This document shows positions 31,959-42,610 of a stretch of DNA of 64,000 nucleotides, in pieces. Below the pieces are notes generated by a model that was not told where the DNA came from, did not search any database, and was given only the letters and a program-made list of their open reading frames with translations. The translations under genes and the position numbers were made by a program. The DNA is from Hydrogenophaga sp. SL48 (GTDB taxonomy: Bacteria; Pseudomonadota; Gammaproteobacteria; Burkholderiales; Burkholderiaceae_C), in assembly GCF_021729865.1 (NCBI RefSeq), contig NZ_CP063400.1:310001-374000 (forward strand), written 5' to 3'. Within the stretch, counting starts at the first letter, position 1. The number at the start of each line of letters is the position of its first letter.

Positions 31959-32276
31959 TCAGCGGCCCTGCGTTTGGATTTTCAGGCGAATCGAGGTAAC
32001 CTGCGCACCGTTTTGCGTCAGCTCCTGCTGCAACGCGGGCAACATCTGTCGCAACTTGGTCGATGCTGCGGCACTGCCCACCAGCAAACACCATTCGCCG
32101 TCTTCAATGGGCCCCGCTTGGACCTGTCGCTGCAGGGAGGCAGGAATCAGGTGTCGCACCTGATTTAAACAAAGGGCGGAAGCCCGAATGCGTTCTTGCA
32201 ATGCCGCCAGACTGGGTGCAGCTCCCACCGCCTGTTCGAGGCTGAACGTGTGGCGGGACGGTCTGTTGGCGGTCAT
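31959..32276 (-). CDS. DUF721 protein, DciA-like
   Basis: This 105-residue protein belongs to the DUF721 family, which includes DciA, a replicative helicase (DnaB) operator in bacteria without DnaC. It has the pattern LAALQERIRASALCLNQVRHLIPASLQRQVQAGPI, then SAAASTKLRQMLPALQQEL. The family is divergent and short here. Its place next to the M23-secA pair is one I recall from other Burkholderiales. It is transcribed away from the M23 gene. Confidence 0.65.
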   Translation of the reverse strand: MTANRPSRHTFSLEQAVGAAPSLAALQERIRASALCLNQVRHLIPASLQRQVQAGPIEDGEWCLLVGSAAASTKLRQMLPALQQELTQNGAQVTSIRLKIQTQGR

Positions 32277-32326
32277 GGCTGGGTCGGCTTCGGGTGTAGC
32301 CCATGGCCGTTTCTAAAGGTGAAACT

Positions 32327-33283
32327 GTGCACATCATTATCACGGATGCTTGGTTGGCCAAAAGCCGCGCGTTGCACCTCAGCGGCATCAAACTGGTTGG
32401 TATCGCCGTCCTTACTTCGCTGCTGGTGATGCTCGGGTCCGTTGCAGCGTACCACTGGGTGTTTTTGCAGGGCGTGCGACAGGGGTGGCTCGGTTTTGGA
32501 CCTGTCGCACGCCTGGTGGCTCAGGGCGAAGTCGATTCCAAAGACCTCTACATGCGGGAGAACCTCAACGCCATGGCGCGAAAGCTCGGGGAGATGCAGG
32601 CGCGCATGATGCAGATCGAATCACTGGGTGAGCGAGTGGCTGGTCTGGCCGGGCTCAAGCCGGATGAGTTCAAGTTGAATCCGGCGCCCGGGTCGGGCGG
32701 TGCGCTTGTTGCCGGCCGGGACCTCGGCATGACCGAATTGACACAAGCCATGGAGCAGCTCGATCGCGTCAGCGGGTCGGGTGTCGACTGGTTGACCGTG
32801 GTCGAGTCTCGGTTGTTCGACCAGAAGATCCAGCGCACGATGGTGCCCACCGAGGAGCCGGTGTCGGGTGGGCGGGTGGGGTCGCCCTTTGGATTCCGCA
32901 TCGATCCCATCACGGGTCGTTCAGCGCTGCACACCGGTCTGGATTTCCCGGCCGACATTGGCACGCCAATCCTTGCTGCCGCTGGTGGCGTGGTCGTGGT
33001 CCAGGAGATTCACCCCGCCTACGGGAACATGGTGGAAGTGGATCACGGCAACGACCTGATCACGCGCTATGCGCACAGCTCGCGCGTTCTGGTCAAGAAG
33101 GGGGACATCGTCAAACGGGGTCAGCGAATTGCTGAAGTGGGGTCGACCGGTCGATCAACGGGACCCCATTTGCACTTTGAAGTGTGGGTGAGCGGTGTGC
33201 CTCAAGACCCCGCACGCTTCCTGGCAGCAGGTGAAACCTTGGCGGCTGCGCAGCTGGTTCCGGGTGTCCGGCGCAGGCCCTGA
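32327..33283 (+). CDS. M23-family murein endopeptidase, membrane anchored
   Basis: This is a peptidoglycan hydrolase candidate of the LytM type. From GTG 32327 it has 318 residues: one membrane helix (about 19-43), a charged helical region (about 65-105) and a C-terminal M23 domain. Zn ligands are His202 and Asp206 (HTGLD), and His281 and His283 (HLHFEV) complete the site, so it should be active. GTG was preferred over ATG 32303 because AAGG (32316-32319) lies 7 bases before it, giving MHIIITDAWL. Confidence 0.88.
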   Translation: MHIIITDAWLAKSRALHLSGIKLVGIAVLTSLLVMLGSVAAYHWVFLQGVRQGWLGFGPVARLVAQGEVDSKDLYMRENLNAMARKLGEMQARMMQIESLGERVAGLAGLKPDEFKLNPAPGSGGALVAGRDLGMTELTQAMEQLDRVSGSGVDWLTVVESRLFDQKIQRTMVPTEEPVSGGRVGSPFGFRIDPITGRSALHTGLDFPADIGTPILAAAGGVVVVQEIHPAYGNMVEVDHGNDLITRYAHSSRVLVKKGDIVKRGQRIAEVGSTGRSTGPHLHFEVWVSGVPQDPARFLAAGETLAAAQLVPGVRRRP

Positions 33284-33304
33284 AGGTGCGCCCGGGGTGC
33301 CGGG

Positions 33305-33310
33305 TAAAAT
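33305..33310 (+). promoter_or_regulatory. Possible -10 box for secA
   Basis: TAAAAT followed by CGCG lies 128 bp upstream of the secA start. Only a weak -35 match (TGAAGG) is seen 18 bp upstream. A long leader before secA fits the idea of translational control, but no SecM-like peptide was recognised. Confidence 0.35.
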
Positions 33311-33438
33311 CGCGACTTTGCTCTTGAATCAGCAGCGTTCGTCGGCACCTTCACTGTGGCCGCCTAACCGCTCAGGCTGGCGGGAGATTAACGAGTTTTT
33401 TGCCTGGCCGGACGGTTGTCTGGCGCCGGGCTGCACCT

Positions 33439-36183
<2,745 letters not shown>

Positions 36184-36191
36184 TGGCCATT

Positions 36192-36238
36192 CGGGGGACC
36201 TCGCCGGTGGCCTGGCGAAGCCGTTCCCTGGCGTTCTG
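36192..36238. repeat. Partial copy C of the intergenic repeat
   Basis: The sequence after secA, with GGGGGACCT, TGGCGAAGCC, GTTCCC and GTTCTG in order, aligns with the right half of copy B (13206-13283). The left half with the CACCCCCGCC block is missing. It lies between the secA stop and the terminator at 36249. Confidence 0.6.
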
Positions 36239-36248
36239 AAACCCACTC

Positions 36249-36270
36249 ACCGCGCCCGACGCGGTTTTTT
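36249..36270 (+). terminator. Intrinsic terminator after secA
   Basis: A 6-bp perfect stem ACCGCG/CGCGGT with a 5-base loop CCCGA is followed by a T-run (six Ts counting the last stem base). It lies 20 bp before the argJ ATG, so argJ needs either readthrough or a promoter that is not visible after it. Confidence 0.75.
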
Positions 36271-36289
36271 CTGACAGGAACCCGTTGCC

Positions 36290-37537
36290 ATGGCTGTGAA
36301 TTTCACCGCTCCACTCGCCTCCAACCTGCTGCCGGTCGCTGGTGTGCGCATTGGCGTGGCCGAGGCGGGCATCCGCAAGGCCAACCGCAAAGATCTCACG
36401 GTGTTTTTGCTGGACGAAGGCAGTGTGGTGGGAGCCGTGTTCACCCAGAACCGCTATGCGGCCGCACCGGTGCAGGTGTGCCGCGAACACCTGACCGCGG
36501 GGCAGAGCATCCGCGCCATGGTGATCAACACCGGGAACGCCAATGCGGGCACGGGTGAGCCGGGCCTTGGTCACGCACGCCAGACCGCCCACGCGCTCGC
36601 GTTGGCATTGGGGGTGAAGCACGAACAGGTGCTGCCGTTCTCCACCGGAGTCATCATGGAGCCGCTGCCGGTGGACCGCCTGATCGCGGGCTTGCCAGCA
36701 GCGTTGGCCGACGCGGCCAGCGCCGAGGGTGCTTCGGGTGCTCAATGGCTCAAGGCAGCCGAGGGCATCATGACCACAGACACCTTGCCCAAAGCCATCA
36801 GCCGCCGTGTGAGCTTGGGTGGCAAGACCGTGTCCATGAGTGGAATGGCCAAGGGCGCAGGCATGATCCGGCCCAACATGGCGACCATGCTGGGCTACGT
36901 GGCGACCGACGCGGCCGTTTCTCCCTCGATCATGAACACGCTGGCCAAGCGCCTGGCCGATGTGTCCTTCAACCGCGTGACCGTGGACGGGGACACGTCC
37001 ACCAACGATTCTTTTGTCGTTGTTGCTACGGGCAAAGCGGGCAACGACCCGGTGACAGACCTGGACAGCGCGGATGGACAGGCGCTGCTACTGGCGCTCA
37101 CGGAAGTGGCCCAGTTCCTTGCCCACGCCATCGTGCGAGATGGCGAAGGCGCCACCAAGTTCATCACGGTGCGCGTCGAAGGTGGGCAGAACAGCGAGGA
37201 ATGCCTCAAGGCCGCCTATGCCGTGGCCCACTCCCCGCTGGTGAAGACTGCGTTTTTTGCCAGTGATCCGAACCTCGGCCGTATCCTGGCGGCCGTGGGT
37301 TATGCGGGCATCGCCGATCTGGACGCGACGAAGATCGAGTTGCACTTGGGCGATGTGCATGTGGTCCGAAAAGGGGGGCGCCACCCCGACTATCGCGAAG
37401 AAGATGGCCAGCGCGTGATGAAGGCGGCGGAGATCCTGGTGCGCATCGGGCTTGGACGGGGCGACATCACCGAGACGGTCTGGACCTGCGACTTCAGCCA
37501 CGACTACGTGACCATCAACGCCGACTACCGGTCCTGA
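36290..37537 (+). CDS. argJ: Bifunctional ornithine acetyltransferase / N-acetylglutamate synthase
   Basis: ArgJ transfers the acetyl group from acetylornithine to glutamate in the cyclic arginine pathway. The 415-residue precursor cleaves itself before Thr199 in PNMATMLGY to give alpha and beta chains. [11 protein letters not shown] near 83, [11 protein letters not shown] near 116 and [19 protein letters not shown] near 322 are conserved. AGGAA lies before the ATG. Confidence 0.97.
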   Translation: MAVNFTAPLASNLLPVAGVRIGVAEAGIRKANRKDLTVFLLDEGSVVGAVFTQNRYAAAPVQVCREHLTAGQSIRAMVINTGNANAGTGEPGLGHARQTAHALALALGVKHEQVLPFSTGVIMEPLPVDRLIAGLPAALADAASAEGASGAQWLKAAEGIMTTDTLPKAISRRVSLGGKTVSMSGMAKGAGMIRPNMATMLGYVATDAAVSPSIMNTLAKRLADVSFNRVTVDGDTSTNDSFVVVATGKAGNDPVTDLDSADGQALLLALTEVAQFLAHAIVRDGEGATKFITVRVEGGQNSEECLKAAYAVAHSPLVKTAFFASDPNLGRILAAVGYAGIADLDATKIELHLGDVHVVRKGGRHPDYREEDGQRVMKAAEILVRIGLGRGDITETVWTCDFSHDYVTINADYRS

Positions 37538-37570
37538 GCCCAGGCTGGCTGGCCTTCGAGGATGCTGCAG

Positions 37571-38449
37571 ATGAACGAACATGTCGAACGGCTCATTCAG
37601 CGGGCCGAACACCTGATTGAACGCATCGAGTCGGTGCTGCCCCAGCCGCTGGGTGCGCCTGACTGGTCTGCATCAATCGCCTTTCGCTATCGCAAACGCA
37701 GCAGCGGGCATGGCGCTCTGGAGCCGGTCCGGCACGTGGCGGAGATCAACTTGGCCGACCTCCAGGAGATTGACGGGCAGAAAGACAAGATCCAGCGCAA
37801 CACGCTGCAGTTTGTGAAGGGCCTGCCCGCCAACAACGTCTTGCTTACCGGTGCACGGGGTACCGGAAAATCGTCGCTGGTCAAGGCTTGCTTGCACGAG
37901 TACGCGTCTCAAGGGTTGCGACTGATCGAGGTAGACAAGGGCGATCTGGTTGATTTGCCCGATATTGTCGATGTGGTGGCCGATCGGCCCGAGCGCTTCA
38001 TCGTGTTTTGCGATGACCTCAGTTTTGAGGACGGCGAGGCGGGCTACAAGGCGCTGAAATCCGTGCTGGATGGTTCGGTGTCCGCCGCCGGGGACAACGT
38101 GCTGATCTATGCGACCAGCAACCGCCGTCATCTGCTGCCCGAGTACATGAAGGAAAACCTCAGCTACACGCACACACCCGACGGTGAAGTGCACCCGGGC
38201 GAGGTGGTAGAAGAAAAAATCTCGTTGTCCGAACGGTTCGGCCTGTGGGTCAGCTTCTATCCGTTCAGCCAGGACGAGTACCTCGCCATCGTGCGGCAAT
38301 GGCTGTCGTCATTCGGCGTCCCTGCCGCCGACATCGATGCGGCGCGTCCTCAGGCCCTTGTGTGGGCGCTGGAGCGTGGTTCGCGCAGCGGTCGTGTGGC
38401 CTACCAGTTTGCACGTGATTACGCTGGCTCCCATGGCACGGGCACCTGA
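37571..38449 (+). CDS. DUF815-type AAA+ ATPase
   Basis: This is a P-loop ATPase of unknown role. From ATG 37571 it has 292 residues. Walker A is TGARGTGKSS (about 90-99), Walker B is IVFCDDLSF, and an Asn-Arg sensor-like ATSNRRHLLPEYM follows. The C-terminal part is helical. ATG 37571 was chosen because GAGG (37558-37561) sits 9 bases ahead of it and directly touches the upstream ATG at 37562. Its last 17 bp overlap the mutT start. Confidence 0.83.
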   Translation: MNEHVERLIQRAEHLIERIESVLPQPLGAPDWSASIAFRYRKRSSGHGALEPVRHVAEINLADLQEIDGQKDKIQRNTLQFVKGLPANNVLLTGARGTGKSSLVKACLHEYASQGLRLIEVDKGDLVDLPDIVDVVADRPERFIVFCDDLSFEDGEAGYKALKSVLDGSVSAAGDNVLIYATSNRRHLLPEYMKENLSYTHTPDGEVHPGEVVEEKISLSERFGLWVSFYPFSQDEYLAIVRQWLSSFGVPAADIDAARPQALVWALERGSRSGRVAYQFARDYAGSHGTGT

Positions 38450-38933
38450 GCGCGAAACACTGGTGGTGGACGGCGGCGGCGCAGAGCCGGAGGGCGGCCA
38501 ACGCCCCGTGACCGAGGTGGCGGTGGGCGTGCTCATTGCCCCTGATGGACGTTTTCTGCTCACATCGCGCCCTGAAGGCAAAGCCTACGCGGGTTACTGG
38601 GAGTTTCCTGGAGGCAAGCTGGAAGCTGGCGAAACGATCGAGCAGGCGCTGCGGCGCGAGTTGCAAGAGGAAATTGGCGTCACGATCGGACAGCCCCACC
38701 TTTGGAAGACCTCCATGGTGGACTACCCTCACGCGCTGGTGCGGTTGCACTTCTGCAAGGTTTTCACCTGGGAAGGTGCGTTGCAGATGCATGAAGGCCA
38801 GCGGTACGGTTGGGAACGGCTTCCTGTGAGTTGTGAGCCGGTGTTGCCTGGCACGGTGCCTGTGCTGGCGTGGCTCAGCGATGAAATGGGGGCTGACGAA
38901 ATCAGCTCTTCTCGAAATCAGGATCGCTGTTGA
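38433..38933 (+). CDS. mutT: Nudix hydrolase, MutT family
   Basis: MutT removes oxidised dGTP (8-oxo-dGTP) from the nucleotide pool. The 166-residue protein has the complete Nudix box (GGKLEAGETIEQALRRELQEEIG, shortened here) and TSRPEGKAYAGYWEFPGG ahead of it, as in MutT. Its start overlaps the DUF815 gene by 17 bp. Its last 32 bp overlap the convergent yacG gene. It lacks the C-terminal thiamine phosphate synthase-like domain fused in some relatives. Confidence 0.9.
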   Translation: MARAPERETLVVDGGGAEPEGGQRPVTEVAVGVLIAPDGRFLLTSRPEGKAYAGYWEFPGGKLEAGETIEQALRRELQEEIGVTIGQPHLWKTSMVDYPHALVRLHFCKVFTWEGALQMHEGQRYGWERLPVSCEPVLPGTVPVLAWLSDEMGADEISSSRNQDRC

Positions 38934-39099
38934 TTTCGTGCTCGGGCAGCGAAAACCGTTCGCTGGCCCATGCGCCGAGGTCCAGGTTTTTGCAGCGATC
39001 GCTGCAAAATGGTCGATAGGGGTTGGATGGCGCGTAGACGCTCTGACCGCCGCAGGCGGGGCAGCGGACACGTTTCGGGGGAACGTCCGGCGCGTTCAT
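38902..39099 (-). CDS. yacG: DNA gyrase inhibitor YacG
   Basis: YacG is a small Zn protein that inhibits gyrase in E. coli. From ATG 39099 it has 65 residues, with Zn ligands CPACG (first pair) and CSDRC (second pair), YRPFCSDRCKNLDLGAWASERF being the family core. A TTG at 39111 overlapping the zapD stop (TTGA) would add four residues and is equally possible. It is the last gene of the pilBCD-coaE-zapD-yacG run. Confidence 0.9.
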   Translation of the reverse strand: MNAPDVPPKRVRCPACGGQSVYAPSNPYRPFCSDRCKNLDLGAWASERFSLPEHEINSDPDFEKS

Positions 39100-39107
39100 C
39101 CTCGGGT

Positions 39108-39863
39108 TCAAATGCAGAGCGTCAGCTCGAACGCTGCGTCATCCGGTGCCGGGTGCAGCCGCTCGTCGTCGCCCTGGCGCAGCAGTCGCACCGACAGCAT
39201 CAGCCGATTGCCACTGATTTCAGGTATCAATCCCAGAAGAGGATCAATGGCCAGACGCAGCAACTGGTAGGTCCGGCCTTGTGGCAGGTTCTGTTGAAAC
39301 TGTCCGCCGGGCGCAATCACCTTGTGGGGAGAGCCTGAGTCCCGCATCATCTTCATCAACAGGGAGATGGCCTCAGCCAAGGGCACCAATGTCTGGGACC
39401 AACGCTGCAGATCGGCCTGGCGGTGTTGCACAGGGCGATGCTGCCAATGGAAATAGGCGGGGAGATCGAACTCACAAGTGCCGCCAGGGATGCCGATGCG
39501 ACTGCGTATGGCCATCAACCAGTCGTTCTCGGTGAGCGACTGGCCCGTTTTGCCTGCCAGACCGCTGAGTTGAGCGAAGCAGGCATCCAGCTGTCCGATG
39601 ACCTCATCGAGCACACGCTCCGAAATGGCAGGGTTGCCTCGATAGCTGTTGAGTTGAAGGCGGTGGCGGTCGATGTCTTTCAGAACGTCTGACTTCATGT
39701 CTGCACGCGCGGCCACATCCATGACTTCAAAGATGGTTTGGATGGCGAAGTGATGGTCGAGTGGGCTCGATCGGGCCATCAGTTCAGCGAGCCGTGCAAA
39801 CAGTTGCTCCAGCCGAAGATAGGTCCGAACGCGTTCGTTGAAGGGATATTCGTACAGGATCAC
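39108..39863 (-). CDS. zapD: Cell-division protein ZapD
   Basis: ZapD cross-links FtsZ filaments at the division site. The 251-residue protein begins with GTG and has MILYEYPFNERVRTYLRLEQLF, then SRIGIPGGTCEFDLPAYFHW near 125 and LLRLAIDPLLGLIPEISGNR near 205, all matching ZapD. coaE lies upstream after 45 bp. The coaE-zapD-yacG order is conserved in E. coli as well. Confidence 0.93.
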   Translation of the reverse strand: MILYEYPFNERVRTYLRLEQLFARLAELMARSSPLDHHFAIQTIFEVMDVAARADMKSDVLKDIDRHRLQLNSYRGNPAISERVLDEVIGQLDACFAQLSGLAGKTGQSLTENDWLMAIRSRIGIPGGTCEFDLPAYFHWQHRPVQHRQADLQRWSQTLVPLAEAISLLMKMMRDSGSPHKVIAPGGQFQQNLPQGRTYQLLRLAIDPLLGLIPEISGNRLMLSVRLLRQGDDERLHPAPDDAAFELTLCI

Positions 39864-39908
39864 GGCGGCGGCGGTTCGCGGAGAAAAGCGTCGTTCATTG
39901 GAGGGGCA

Positions 39909-40499
39909 TCATAGCCCCAACCGGGCGGCCATTCGCTGCACCTCATGACGAAGGACCTGCAAGTCCACGCCGTCGTTCCACAGCACCCCATCTGCGGCCG
40001 CCAGTCGGTGTTCACGCGCGCTCTGTTGGCGAATGACCGCTTCAACTGCGACTCTTTCCCAGCCGTTGCGCGCTTGTACACGTCGGATTTGCGTTTCTTC
40101 AGTGCAGTCGACGATCAGGATGCGGTCCAGTTGATGGCGCCAATGTGGCGACTCCACCAACAGGGGTATGTCGAACACCAGGCACGGTGATTGGGCCAAG
40201 TCTGATTGCCGACGGATCTCTTGTTGGACCAGCGGATGAACGATCGCCTCCAGCGCTTGCCGAGCTTCGGGATGGGCAAAAACGTGTTCGCGCATGCGGT
40301 TGCGGTCCATGGCGCCCGCAGGTGTCACGAAGTGGGGGCCAAACTGGCGGGCGATGGCTGGCATGGCCGAGCCGTTGGCCAAGGTGCATTGGCGGGAGAT
40401 GGCATCCGCGTCGATCAGCGCGGCACCCAGGCTCTGCAACTCACGAGCAACGGTGCTTTTCCCGCTGCCAACACCCCCGGTGAGTCCCAAGCGCAGCAC
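39909..40499 (-). CDS. coaE: Dephospho-CoA kinase
   Basis: CoaE phosphorylates dephospho-CoA in the last step of coenzyme A synthesis. The 196-residue protein starts with GTG and has the P-loop GLTGGVGSGKST at 5-16, DADAISRQ near 31 and FDIPLLVES near 108. It begins 12 bp after the prepilin peptidase gene, an arrangement common where pilD and coaE are linked. Confidence 0.95.
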   Translation of the reverse strand: MLRLGLTGGVGSGKSTVARELQSLGAALIDADAISRQCTLANGSAMPAIARQFGPHFVTPAGAMDRNRMREHVFAHPEARQALEAIVHPLVQQEIRRQSDLAQSPCLVFDIPLLVESPHWRHQLDRILIVDCTEETQIRRVQARNGWERVAVEAVIRQQSAREHRLAAADGVLWNDGVDLQVLRHEVQRMAARLGL

Positions 40500-40511
40500 T
40501 GGACCACTCCG

Positions 40512-41366
40512 TCAAAGACCGATCACGGCCAGGATGGATTGCGGACCGAACAACAGGGACGTCAGCCCCGCCAACGCCAGAAAGGGACCGAAGGGCAGGT
40601 ACCCGCCCTCTCGGAGCTGGGCAAACACCTTCATGCCAATGCCGATGACCGCACCAATCAGCGATGCCATGAGAATGATGGGAATCAACGCCTGCCAGCC
40701 AAACCAAGCTCCCAGCGCCGCAAACAGTTTGAAGTCGCCATAGCCCATGCCTTCCTTGCCCGTGGCAAGCTTGAAGCCCCAATACACCAGCCACAGTGAC
40801 AGGTATCCCGCGACAGCACCCCACAGGGCATCAGGGAGGGGTGTCTCTGTGATGCGTGTTGCAGCTGCACACAAACCCGCCCACAGCAATGGCAGTGTGA
40901 TGTCATCAGGCAGCAGCGTCGTGTCCCAGTCAATCCAAGCCAAGGTCAGGATCGCGGCCGCAAAGCCGCACCATGCCAGCGCCGTCCCGTCCAGTCCCCA
41001 GGTCCAGCCACACCAGGCGAAGAAGGCGCCATTGACGAGCTCGATCAAGGGGTAACGTGGGCTGATCGGCGCGCGGCAGTGGGAGCATTTGCCGCCCAAC
41101 ACCAGGTAGCTGGCCACAGGGATGTTCTCGAACCAGCGAATCTGGTGACTGCAATGGGGGCAGCGAGACCTTGGCACCATCAAGTTGAATGGAGTTTTCC
41201 CCGCCTCCTCCAGCGGTGCGGTGCCCTGGAGCTCGGCACACTCGGCCGCCCACCGCATCTCCATCATCTTGGGCAGACGGTGGATGACCACGTTCAGGAA
41301 GCTTCCAATCAACAGCCCCAACACGCCGAGAACCGACGCGTCGAGCAGGCTCGCAGCGCTGATCAA
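40512..41366 (-). CDS. pilD: Type IV prepilin peptidase / N-methyltransferase
   Basis: PilD cleaves and methylates prepilins at the inner membrane. The 284-residue protein has the Zn-binding N-terminal loop with CPHC and CSHC pairs, the two catalytic Asp motifs (WIDWDTTLLPDD and GYGDFKLFA) and about seven membrane helices. It starts with TTG overlapping the pilC stop (TTGA). Confidence 0.95.
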   Translation of the reverse strand: MISAASLLDASVLGVLGLLIGSFLNVVIHRLPKMMEMRWAAECAELQGTAPLEEAGKTPFNLMVPRSRCPHCSHQIRWFENIPVASYLVLGGKCSHCRAPISPRYPLIELVNGAFFAWCGWTWGLDGTALAWCGFAAAILTLAWIDWDTTLLPDDITLPLLWAGLCAAATRITETPLPDALWGAVAGYLSLWLVYWGFKLATGKEGMGYGDFKLFAALGAWFGWQALIPIILMASLIGAVIGIGMKVFAQLREGGYLPFGPFLALAGLTSLLFGPQSILAVIGL

Positions 41367-42580
41367 ACCACCTGGCCCAGCTTGAAGATGGGCAGATACA
41401 TCGAAACCACAATCCCACCGATGATGGTGCCCAGAATCACGATGATGATGGGCTCCATCAGGCTGGAGAGACCGGCCACCATGTCATCGACTTCGGCTTC
41501 GTAAAAATCGGCCGCCTTGCCGAGCATGTGATCGATCGAGCCCGACTCTTCACCGATCGCGCACATCTGCAGCACCATGGAGGGAAACAGATTGACGTTG
41601 CTCATGGCATTGGTGAGGCTGGTGCCGGTAGAGACCTCTTGCTGAATTCTTTCGGTGGCCTTCGCATACACCGAGTTGCCCGACGCCCCACCCACAGAAT
41701 CCAGGGCCTCAACCAATGGCACACCAGCGGCAAACATGGTGGAAAGGGTGCGTGTCCACCTGGCGATCACCGACTTTTCCACGAGCGAACCAAAAATCGG
41801 CATTCTCAACATCAATCGGTCCATGAACATTTGGACTTTTTCATTCCGCCTCCAGGCTTGCATGAAAAAGTAGATGCCGCCACCCAGGCCACCAAAAATG
41901 AGCCACCAGTATTCGGTGAAAAACTCGCTCATTGCGATCACAAACAGCGTGGGTGCCGGCAGATCGGCGCCGAACGAGGTGAACACCTGTTTGAAAGACG
42001 GGATCACGAAAATCATGATCACCGCAACGACCACAAAAGCCACGATGATCACAGCCACCGGGTACATGAGCGCCGACTTGATCTTTGACTTGATCGCCTC
42101 GGTTTTTTCCATGTAGACAGCGAGCCTGTCCAGCAATTCTTCAAGGATACCGGCGGCTTCCCCTGCTTCCACCAGGTTGCAATAGAGGCTGTCGAAGTAC
42201 AGCGGATTTTTCCTGAATGCAGCGCTCAGCGAGGTGCCGGTTTCCACGTCGGACCGAATGTCGTTGAGCAGCTTGGACACGCTGGGATTGGGGTTCCCGC
42301 GTCCCACGATATCGAATGCCTGCAGAAGCGGGACACCGGCCTTCATCATGGTGGCGAGCTGCCTCGTGAAAATGGCGATGTCCTTGGGCTTGATGCGCTT
42401 GCCCGAACTCATGCGACGCTTTTTGACCTTGGTCGCGACAATGCCTTGCCTGCGCAGCGCCGCAGAAACCTGGTTCTCACCCACGGCACGCGTCTCGCCC
42501 CGGACCGGTTTGCCGTTGCGGTCCTTGCCTTCCCATACGAAAACGAAGTCCTTGGTGGTTTTGCTAGCTGCGGTTGCCAT
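41363..42580 (-). CDS. pilC: Type IV pilus inner-membrane platform protein PilC
   Basis: PilC links the pilus motor to the growing fibre. The 405-residue protein has two GspF domains (about 75-195 and 280-395), each with pattern FTRQLATMMKAGVPLLQAF or WTRTLSTMFAAGVPLVEAL, and three membrane segments. A GAGGAT box is upstream of the ATG. It is 30 bp after pilB. Confidence 0.96.
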   Translation of the reverse strand: MATAASKTTKDFVFVWEGKDRNGKPVRGETRAVGENQVSAALRRQGIVATKVKKRRMSSGKRIKPKDIAIFTRQLATMMKAGVPLLQAFDIVGRGNPNPSVSKLLNDIRSDVETGTSLSAAFRKNPLYFDSLYCNLVEAGEAAGILEELLDRLAVYMEKTEAIKSKIKSALMYPVAVIIVAFVVVAVIMIFVIPSFKQVFTSFGADLPAPTLFVIAMSEFFTEYWWLIFGGLGGGIYFFMQAWRRNEKVQMFMDRLMLRMPIFGSLVEKSVIARWTRTLSTMFAAGVPLVEALDSVGGASGNSVYAKATERIQQEVSTGTSLTNAMSNVNLFPSMVLQMCAIGEESGSIDHMLGKAADFYEAEVDDMVAGLSSLMEPIIIVILGTIIGGIVVSMYLPIFKLGQVV

Positions 42581-42610
42581 GTGATCCTCGGGTTCTGGGC
42601 CGGATAGGGC

